The notes under the pieces were generated by a model, which saw only the letters and a list, made by a program, of their open reading frames with translations, was not told the DNA's origin and did no database searches. From Exiguobacterium sp. s122 (lineage in GTDB: Bacteria > Bacillota > Bacilli > Exiguobacteriales > Exiguobacteriaceae), in assembly GCF_018618475.1 (NCBI RefSeq), contig NZ_JACSMD010000001.1, forward strand, positions 1,922,001 through 1,986,000: a stretch of DNA of 64,000 nucleotides, written 5' to 3'. Numbering within the stretch: the first letter of the stretch is position 1; every line of letters begins with the position of its first letter. The position numbers and the translations under genes were made by a program. Shown here one piece after another: positions 58,622-64,000 of this stretch.

Positions 58622-59371
58622 ATGAAAGTATATCCGTGGATTTGGAAATGGTTTGTTGTCTGGTACGTCATTGGGGTTATCTTGGTCGGCTTCGACTTGT
58701 TGCCGAATTGGCTCGAATGGGCGAATCCGGTCTTTTTATGGCTCGCCGGTGCGATTGGGGCGTTCGTGATTGCCGACGGGGTTCGTCACGCCCGTTGGAT
58801 CGTCCCGTTTATCTTTTTCGGGTCAATCGCTGTCGAGACGCTCGGTGTAAAAACGGGATTCCCGTTCAGTGAATATCTCTATGCCGAAGCATTCGGTCCA
58901 ACCGTGTTCGGCGTCCCGGTCACGATTGGCGCAGCTTGGCTAGCCGTCATCGGCGCAAGTTTTGCCGTGGCGCGCTTCTTTCCCTTTAAACGACGGACGC
59001 TCTGGCTTGTGCCGTTTCTCGCCGTCTGGCTTGACATGGCGATCGACCCGGTCGCCGCGAACGTGAAAGGCTACTGGGAATGGGCGAACGGTGGATTGTA
59101 TTACGATATCCCGACACAAAACTTTGTCGGTTGGTTCGGTCTATCGCTCATCTTCTCGTGGGTGCTCGACCGTTACGAGGTCGAAGCTGAGCCGCTCTTA
59201 TTGAAGCACGGCCGTTATTTATTCGTCATGCTACACGCTTTGTTCGGTGTCACGGCAGTCAACGCCGGTTTATATGGAATCGGGATGCTCAGCATCTTGA
59301 CCGCAAGTGTTATTTTCTTCGAACGGAGGGTCAGACATGATCGAATCGAACAAAAAGAAATGGTTCAATGA
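58622..59371 (+). CDS. Carotenoid biosynthesis membrane protein (CruF/DUF422-like)
   Basis: A 249-residue protein with about seven helices. FPFSEYLYAEAFGPTVFGVPVTIGAAW and LDMAIDPVAANVKGYWEW (conserved acidic residues in membrane segments) are the hallmark of the CruF family, which hydrates carotenoid psi ends in other bacteria and archaea. In this cluster it probably acts on a C30 carotenoid end before glycosylation. The SD GAGGTGATGG lies upstream. It is the first gene of the rightward carotenoid unit and overlaps the next gene by 35 nt. Confidence 0.82.
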   Translation: MKVYPWIWKWFVVWYVIGVILVGFDLLPNWLEWANPVFLWLAGAIGAFVIADGVRHARWIVPFIFFGSIAVETLGVKTGFPFSEYLYAEAFGPTVFGVPVTIGAAWLAVIGASFAVARFFPFKRRTLWLVPFLAVWLDMAIDPVAANVKGYWEWANGGLYYDIPTQNFVGWFGLSLIFSWVLDRYEVEAEPLLLKHGRYLFVMLHALFGVTAVNAGLYGIGMLSILTASVIFFERRVRHDRIEQKEMVQ

Positions 59372-60035
59372 CGTCTTCTCATTTTTTGTGAAAGAACGTC
59401 AAATTCGTCCGTTCTTTCATACGATCCACGTACGAGCTGATGATGTCCCGACCCCCGGTTTGTTCCTTGCGACCCACAGCTCGTTTTGGGACGGACTCAT
59501 CCTACTTATGCTGAATCAATATTCGTTACGTCATGACGTCCACGTCTTGATGGATGAGGAAGGCTTGCGCCGCTTCCCCTTCTTTCGCCACTTAGGCGCA
59601 TTTTCCATTCAAAAAGGCAACTTGTCCGATGTTCGGGCGTCGCTCTCTTACGCTTCCGATTTGCTCGAATCTGGCAAGTCCGTCTGGGTGTTCCCACAAG
59701 GACGGGAGTATCCGCAAGAATATCGTCCAATCGAAATCGGGACCGGTGCGACGATGTTGCTCACAAAACCGGTAGTCCGGCTCTGTGCCATCTATTACGC
59801 GTTCGAGTCACATGCCGCACCGGTCGTATACGTCCGGTTTCGCAATCATACCGTCGTCTCAAAAACGAGGCGGCTTCAAAAACAGGAGTTGGCCGAAGCG
59901 CTCGAACGGCTATACGATGACACGCGTACTGACGTCATCGAACAATCCGAACGTTATGTCGCCCTTTTCCCGCCGAAACGCAGTCTTGCGGATTGGACCG
60001 AACATCTTTTGAAACTTGGGAGGGGCGACCGATGA
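59337..60035 (+). CDS. PlsC-like acyltransferase in carotenoid cluster
   Basis: A 232-residue 1-acylglycerol-3-phosphate acyltransferase-family protein: catalytic HSSFWDG (HX4D) near residue 46 and FPQGRE (usual FPEG, E replaced by Q) near residue 122. By context it may acylate a glycosylated carotenoid, as the acyl group is added in staphyloxanthin, although CrtO of Staphylococcus is unrelated. Start at 59337 follows GGAGGG; the longer ORF begins in the previous gene. Confidence 0.78.
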   Translation: MIESNKKKWFNDVFSFFVKERQIRPFFHTIHVRADDVPTPGLFLATHSSFWDGLILLMLNQYSLRHDVHVLMDEEGLRRFPFFRHLGAFSIQKGNLSDVRASLSYASDLLESGKSVWVFPQGREYPQEYRPIEIGTGATMLLTKPVVRLCAIYYAFESHAAPVVYVRFRNHTVVSKTRRLQKQELAEALERLYDDTRTDVIEQSERYVALFPPKRSLADWTEHLLKLGRGDR

Positions 60036-61099
60036 TCCTCTTCTCGCTGACGTTATTCATGCTCGTCTTCACGCTCATCAATCTTGTGTTTTTAAGACCG
60101 CTCACCAAGCCCGTCGACGCTCCCCCGACGGCCGTCTGTATCCCGCTCCGTAATGAGGAGCGGAACGTTCCGAAACTGATTGCTAGTCTAAAGGCGGCCG
60201 TGCCACCCGGGAGTCACGTCTATTTATATGAAGACCGGTCCGAGGACGGTACATACGCTGCGCTCGTTCAGACGATTGCGGACGATTCTCGCTTCACCAT
60301 CTTTCGTGGGGTGCCGCTCCCCGAAGGCTGGGCGGGTAAAGTCCATGCGTGCCATCAGTTGGCGAGCCGAACGATCGAGCCGTACATTTTGTTCCTCGAT
60401 GCCGACGTGACCATCGATTCGATGTTCATCGGTCGACTGCATGGGACACGATTACGTGAAGGGGCCGTTTTCTTGTCTGGTTTCCCTCGTTTCCCGACGC
60501 CGACATGGCTCGGAAAGCTGCTCATCCCGATGCAACACGTCTTAATCGCCCAACATTTGCCCCTGTTCTGGCGAAAAGTTCGTCATCCTGCTTTCGCGGC
60601 GGCGAACGGAATGAATGTTCTCGTCGAACGGACAAGTTACGATGAGGTCGGAGGCCACGCTTCGATTCACAATTCTTTGATCGATGATATCGATTTGTGC
60701 CGGGAATTCAAACGACGGAAAAAAATAACGTCCCTTGTGCAAGTGTCGCCATATATCACATGTGACATGTATGCCACGAATGAAGAAGTATGGAACGGGT
60801 TTTCAAAAAACGTATTCAAGGGAATGAATGAATCAGTGGGCATCGCCCTTTACTTCTTTCTCTATTACGGCGTCCAAGCGTCGGCATTCGTCGCCCTACT
60901 CGTCCGACCTGACTGGTATTCGTTCGGAGCGGTCCTTTGCGTCCTACTCGCACGGCTCGCCATCGATTTGAAATCAGGGGGAAGACAGTTTTGGTTGCAT
61001 CCGTTCAGTCTCATCGCCTACCTGGCGTTATTGGCGACTGCGGTCATTCGAAAGTGGAGACGACAACCGATCACGTGGAAAGGCCGCATGTATCCTTAG
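60032..61099 (+). CDS. Family 2 glycosyltransferase, CrtQ/CruG-like
   Basis: A 355-residue membrane-associated glycosyltransferase. GT-A motifs: VCIPLRNEERNV near residue 27, LYEDRSEDGT, and FLDADVTI (DxD) near residue 123; three C-terminal membrane helices. It would add glucose to a hydroxylated or carboxylated carotenoid. ATG at 60032 overlaps the acyltransferase stop (ATGA) and follows GGGAGGGG, so the two genes are coupled. Confidence 0.82.
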   Translation: MILFSLTLFMLVFTLINLVFLRPLTKPVDAPPTAVCIPLRNEERNVPKLIASLKAAVPPGSHVYLYEDRSEDGTYAALVQTIADDSRFTIFRGVPLPEGWAGKVHACHQLASRTIEPYILFLDADVTIDSMFIGRLHGTRLREGAVFLSGFPRFPTPTWLGKLLIPMQHVLIAQHLPLFWRKVRHPAFAAANGMNVLVERTSYDEVGGHASIHNSLIDDIDLCREFKRRKKITSLVQVSPYITCDMYATNEEVWNGFSKNVFKGMNESVGIALYFFLYYGVQASAFVALLVRPDWYSFGAVLCVLLARLAIDLKSGGRQFWLHPFSLIAYLALLATAVIRKWRRQPITWKGRMYP

Positions 61100-61122
61100 A
61101 AAACGTTAGGAGGCACATTGCC

Positions 61123-62589
61123 ATGAAACAAATTGCCATCATCGGGGCCGGTCTCGGTGGCCTGAGCGCCGCTGTCACCCTTGCTTCACGCGGTTACGAC
61201 GTGACCGTCATCGAAAAAAATGATCACGTCGGCGGAAAGCTCATGCCCGTCATCACCGACGGCCATCGGTTTGATTTTGGTCCAAACACGATCACCATGC
61301 CGGACGTGTTCCGATCCGTTATCCGCAATAGCGGAGCGAACCCGGAAGATTACTTTGAACTCGTCAAACTCGATTTGCATACGGTCAACCACTTTACCGA
61401 CGGCTCGACGTTCACGTTCCGTTCCGGGCGCGAGCAGATGGAAGAGGAGGTTCGACGCTTGACGGGTAGCAAGGCCGATCAAAATCAGCTCGCCGACTAT
61501 TTGGATGAGGCGGAAAAATTATTTGAAATCGCGAACAAACGGTTCTTTACCCGAATGGAGACGAAAATGGACACCGGGCTATGGGCCGATATGATGAAAG
61601 TCCACCCGCTTACGAGTCTGCATTCGCTTCATAAGAAGTACTTCAAAGACCCACGTATCATTCAAGCGCTCGACCGCTACGCGACGTATATCGGGAGTAG
61701 CCCGTACGTCACACCGGGCACGTTCGCGCTCATCTCCCACCTGGAGTTGAACGATGGGGTGTATTATGCAAAAGGTGGAAACTGGACAATCGCAAAAGGC
61801 TTCGCCAAACGGGCAAGTGAACTGGGCGTCAAGTTCAAACTCGGCCAAGAAGTGACGAAGATTGAAGTGATGAACGGCAAAGCCCATGCCGTCATCATCG
61901 ACGACGAAGAAGTATTGTCGTGTGATGCCGTCTTATTGAATGGGGAATTGCTCACGCAATATCCACGTCTCGTCGATGCGGTCAACCGTCCCTCGTTCCC
62001 AGTCCCGACACGCGATACGGTCGAACCGTCCGTCTCGGCATTCGTCATGATGGTCGGGTTGAATAAACGCTTGAACCTCGCCCACCACAACGTCTACTTC
62101 TCTGACGACTATGAGGCCGAGTTCCGGGCGTTGTTCGACGAAGAGCGTTATGCGGACGAGCCGACGATTTACATCTCAAACTCGTCCCATACGGATCCTG
62201 CAATGGGTGAGACCGGGGACAACTTGTTCATCCTCGTCAACGCCCCGGCCCATTTGACCGACATTGATGCTGAAACGTATGAACATTTGATCCGTCGCCG
62301 ACTCCGTAAATTCGGAGTCGAGTGGGACGACGCCGACGTCGTCTATCACCATCGCGTCACCCCGCACGATTTGACGCGTGACTTTTATGCGTATTACGGC
62401 GCTTTATATGGCACATCCGCTAACTCGAAGAAAGGTGCTTTCTTCCGCCCGTCAGCCCGATCAGAAGACGTCTCCAACATTTGGTTTGCGGGCGGGTCGA
62501 CCCATCCGGGCGGTGGCAGTCCGATGGTCACGCTTTCAGGACAGCTAGCCGCTCGGTCGATGTTAGAGGACATACCTCTGACAATTTGA
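61123..62589 (+). CDS. Carotenoid desaturase/oxidase (CrtN/CrtP family)
   Basis: A 488-residue FAD amine oxidase-type enzyme. The dinucleotide fold IIGAGLGGLSAAVTLASRG opens the protein (residues 5-23), and the C-terminal GGSTHPGGGSPMVTLSGQLAA (FAD contact) closes it. It belongs to the phytoene desaturase group. CrtN (diapophytoene desaturase) and CrtP/CrtNb (oxidase) look alike; because a second copy lies at 63818, one is probably desaturase and the other oxidase. AGGAGG precedes the ATG at 61123 (AGGAGGCACATTGCC). It is the last gene of the rightward unit. Confidence 0.86.
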   Translation: MKQIAIIGAGLGGLSAAVTLASRGYDVTVIEKNDHVGGKLMPVITDGHRFDFGPNTITMPDVFRSVIRNSGANPEDYFELVKLDLHTVNHFTDGSTFTFRSGREQMEEEVRRLTGSKADQNQLADYLDEAEKLFEIANKRFFTRMETKMDTGLWADMMKVHPLTSLHSLHKKYFKDPRIIQALDRYATYIGSSPYVTPGTFALISHLELNDGVYYAKGGNWTIAKGFAKRASELGVKFKLGQEVTKIEVMNGKAHAVIIDDEEVLSCDAVLLNGELLTQYPRLVDAVNRPSFPVPTRDTVEPSVSAFVMMVGLNKRLNLAHHNVYFSDDYEAEFRALFDEERYADEPTIYISNSSHTDPAMGETGDNLFILVNAPAHLTDIDAETYEHLIRRRLRKFGVEWDDADVVYHHRVTPHDLTRDFYAYYGALYGTSANSKKGAFFRPSARSEDVSNIWFAGGSTHPGGGSPMVTLSGQLAARSMLEDIPLTI

Positions 62590-62616
62590 ACATTTTGTGA
62601 ACAGAAGATTCGACAC

Positions 62617-62645
62617 TTGTCGACAAGTCTGAGACGTGATAATAT
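62617..62645 (+). promoter_or_regulatory. Candidate promoter of the C-loop RNA
   Basis: TTGTCG (62617-62622), 17 nt, TAATAT (62640-62645), with an extended -10 TGA directly before it. The -35 lies in the perfect 14-nt palindrome ACTTGTCGACAAGT (62615-62628), which could be an operator. A transcript would begin near 62652. Confidence 0.45.
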
Positions 62646-62651
62646 CATATT

Positions 62652-62977
62652 CGAGTTCAAGCAGTATTGTAACGTTTGTTACACCTGTAGCGATCGAATG
62701 GCTTCCCCGAGCCAATCGCGTTTTGAACTTGTCACACCCGAGAAAAATGATGAGCGAGTTTCCCCACTCGTATGCCGTAGCTGGATCAGCATGCATCTGA
62801 TGTTCCCCCTTAGTCCATCAAGCATCCTGTTTCAGCGAAGATGCCCCATCGTTTCATTCCCCATGAGACGAGGCACATCTTTAGGCGTTCATCACAAGCC
62901 GATTCGTTCGTTTCCCCGACGAACGAATCACATAACGCTTACACCACTTTTGGTCCCCCGCCAAAAGTGGTTTTTTT
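62652..62977 (+). ncRNA. Candidate small RNA with seven C-run hairpin loops
   Basis: About 326 nt between the desaturase gene and crtM, ending in a strong terminator. Hairpins with C-runs in the loop: 62690-62719 (loop TCCCCG), 62755-62770 (TTCCCC), 62798-62820 (loop TTCCCCCTTAGTC), around 62840-62850 (weak stem, GCCCC), 62850-62870 (8-bp stem, TCCCC), 62901-62929 (10-12-bp stem, TCCCC) and the terminator 62944-62970 (TCCCCCG). A hairpin TGTAAC-4-GTTACA (62668-62683) lies near the 5' end. C-rich loops are the hallmark of sRNAs that pair with SD sequences (RsaE/RoxS, LhrC, RNAIII). The plus strand is favoured because only that strand has a T-run after the last stem. No coding ORF explains the region. 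I know no family matching it. Confidence 0.55.
62944..62977 (+). terminator. Terminator of the carotenoid unit / candidate sRNA
   Basis: Perfect 10-bp stem CCACTTTTGG / CCAAAAGTGG with a TCCCCCG loop and seven T. The long distance (354 nt) from the desaturase stop suggests it belongs to a separate RNA. Confidence 0.9.
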
Positions 62978-62983
62978 ATGCGC

Positions 62984-63012
62984 AAAAAAACGACCGCTTC
63001 CGCGGCCGTTCA
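62984..63012 (-). terminator. Terminator of crtM
   Basis: On the minus strand, AACGGCCGC / GCGGTCGTT stem with a 4-nt loop, followed by seven T. Confidence 0.85.
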
Positions 63013-63849
63013 CAATCGTGCTAATAGTTTTCCCTTTTGGAACGTCGAGACGTAGGCTCGCTTCGTGAACACGTCATATGCGTTCCCCCGCGCCGCGTCC
63101 AAAATGCCTTCATAGAGAAGGGCCGCCGCCTGTACTGGCTTCCGGCTCGCCGGTGGGTAGAGGTGATGGGGTTCGCGCGCCCGGGTATACAAGAATTCAG
63201 CTCGACGGGCGAGCGTCTCCCAGACATCCTTGAACGCAGGGGTCACTTGTCGTGCGAACAAGTCCGCCTCCGATACACCGAACTCAGCGAGTAGCGTTTG
63301 CGGGAGATAAATCCGGTCCCGGTTCAAGTCTTCGCCGACGTCACGCAAGATGTTCGTCAACTGCATGGCGATGCCAAGGTCGATTGCTCCTTGCTTAAGG
63401 GTCGCCTTCTCCGACGCATCCGGCTCTGGTACGAGAATCGGCAAGAGCATCAAACCGACCGTGCTCGCAGCATAATAGCTATACTGTTCCGTTTCTTCAA
63501 GCGTCGCATACCGCGACTTATGTAAATCCCACTTCATCCCTTCGGCCAACTCAAAGAAAGGCGCGACATCCATGTCGTAGCGATTCCATACATCTCGAAG
63601 CGCGACCCAAAGCGCCCCTTCGACGTATTCGTTTGCCAAAAAGCGATTAAAATCATGCAAAAATTCCGTCAGGCTCGCTTCAGGCCGGTCGGATTCATCG
63701 ACGGCATCGTCAAGCAGACGGCAAAACGTGTAGACTGCCATCACCGCCTGACGGTCCGGTTTGGAGAGCAGAGAGAAGGCCCGATAAAATGTCAACGAGC
63801 CTTTCTTCATGATTTCCTCACATTGACGATACGCTTCTTGTGTCGTCAT
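63010..63849 (-). CDS. crtM: Squalene/phytoene synthase family, diapophytoene synthase
   Basis: A 279-residue enzyme with both Asp-rich substrate motifs: DDAVDE (residues 46-51) and NILRDVGEDLNRDRIYLP near residue 165. It condenses two farnesyl diphosphates (C30 route, CrtM) or geranylgeranyl diphosphates (C40, CrtB); the Bacillales context favours C30. Its start overlaps the truncated upstream desaturase by 32 nt, so they are co-transcribed. The SD GGAGG lies 7 nt before the ATG. Confidence 0.9.
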   Translation of the reverse strand: MTTQEAYRQCEEIMKKGSLTFYRAFSLLSKPDRQAVMAVYTFCRLLDDAVDESDRPEASLTEFLHDFNRFLANEYVEGALWVALRDVWNRYDMDVAPFFELAEGMKWDLHKSRYATLEETEQYSYYAASTVGLMLLPILVPEPDASEKATLKQGAIDLGIAMQLTNILRDVGEDLNRDRIYLPQTLLAEFGVSEADLFARQVTPAFKDVWETLARRAEFLYTRAREPHHLYPPASRKPVQAAALLYEGILDAARGNAYDVFTKRAYVSTFQKGKLLARL

Positions 63850-64000
63850 AGAATGCCTCCATTTCTTCTTCCATTCTTTTCACGAGTAGCTCGGACCCAA
63901 TCATGACAATTGGTACACCCCCACACGGGTGTACCGAGGCACCGACAGCAAAGAGCCTCTCGATGTGCGCATATGGCCGGGCTTGCGGCTTGAATGCTGC
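63818..64000 (-). CDS. crtN: Phytoene/diapophytoene desaturase family, C-terminal part
   Basis: The frame enters from the right edge and supplies 60 residues. LFAVGASVHPCGGVPIVMIGSELLVKRM is the conserved FAD-binding C-terminus of CrtN/CrtI enzymes (about residues 15-42 of the visible part). The usual HPGGG reads HPCGG here, replacing a glycine by cysteine. The stop lies inside crtM (32-nt overlap). It would be the partner or first desaturation enzyme of the cluster. Confidence 0.8.
   Translation of the reverse strand, partial: AAFKPQARPYAHIERLFAVGASVHPCGGVPIVMIGSELLVKRMEEEMEAFYDDTRSVSSM

Noticed and set aside
62652-62977. Minus-strand reading, with GGGGA loops like CsrA-sequestering RNAs
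   Set aside because: The final hairpin has a T-run only on the plus strand and no minus-strand terminator or promoter was seen, so a CsrB/RsmZ-like RNA is less likely.
62617-63024. 135-codon plus-strand ORF across the candidate sRNA
   Set aside because: Low-complexity, Cys/Arg/Ser-rich translation with no SD; it runs through two strong terminators, so it is not credible as protein.
1-64000. CRISPR arrays, tRNA/rRNA genes, prophage or insertion sequences
   Set aside because: None found on inspection: no regularly spaced repeats, cloverleaf-like genes, transposase or integrase ORFs.

Overview
The window reads as a low-to-moderate GC Bacillota chromosome, most like Exiguobacterium. This is inferred from the Bacillales-type yqeG-yqeH-aroE-yhbY-nadD-yqeK-rsfS-yqeM block, odhA-odhB, lipoteichoic acid synthase, BdbC/BdbD, general stress proteins of the YflT/YsnF type, a maltodextrin ABC operon without its own ATPase, and a C30-type carotenoid cluster. 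Gene density is high, Shine-Dalgarno (SD) sequences are strong and G-rich, and most genes end in clear intrinsic terminators. No rRNA, tRNA, CRISPR array, prophage or insertion sequence was seen.

Layout. 1-12 kb: truncated alcohol dehydrogenase, CDF metal exporter, SH3-like membrane protein, ABC-F ATPase with an attenuator-like leader, two NAPE-PLD-like MBL hydrolases, aldo/keto reductase, PH-domain protein, hemolysin III, FrnE-like DsbA protein, and an MFS exporter behind a Fur-like box. 12-21 kb: a sco-bdbC-bdbD thiol/copper set, odhAB with a cre site, an ABC exporter and an isochorismatase-family hydrolase. 21-28 kb: LtaS, then a divergent persulfide/sulfite detoxification cluster (TauE and a membrane rhodanese leftward; a rhodanese and CstB rightward) around a CsoR/CstR-like operator, followed by a membrane TlpA-like protein. 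28-33 kb: nitroreductase, an unrecognised protein, catalase with PerR/Fur-like boxes, a DUF2238-like protein and a VOC protein. 32-40 kb: the yqe ribosome-assembly/housekeeping block, Psd, a thioredoxin-like protein and a HAD phosphatase. 40-55 kb: a palindromic repeat, a YitT protein, GH65 maltose phosphorylase, three stress-protein paralogues, and a maltodextrin operon (malE-malF-malG-amylase-malR) divergent from a neopullulanase, with many LacI-family operators. 55-64 kb: MATE exporter behind a short leader ORF, enoyl-CoA hydratase, YbaK deacylase, PssA, and a carotenoid cluster (cruF-like, acyltransferase, glycosyltransferase, desaturase/oxidase) converging on crtM and a second, truncated desaturase.

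How the genes work together. Extracellular maltodextrin would be cut by the membrane-anchored amylase, imported by MalEFG, opened by the neopullulanase and phosphorolysed by maltose phosphorylase. The carotenoid genes would make a glycosylated, acylated C30 pigment. The sulfur cluster would oxidise and export excess persulfide sulfur.

Most notable signal. Between the two converging halves of the carotenoid cluster (about 62.65-62.98 kb) lies a candidate small RNA. It has its own promoter-like sequence and terminator, and seven hairpins whose loops each carry a run of four or five C. One loop is perfectly complementary over 11 nt to the SD region of odhB and over 10 nt to that of the amylase gene, so an anti-SD regulatory RNA is a reasonable hypothesis.
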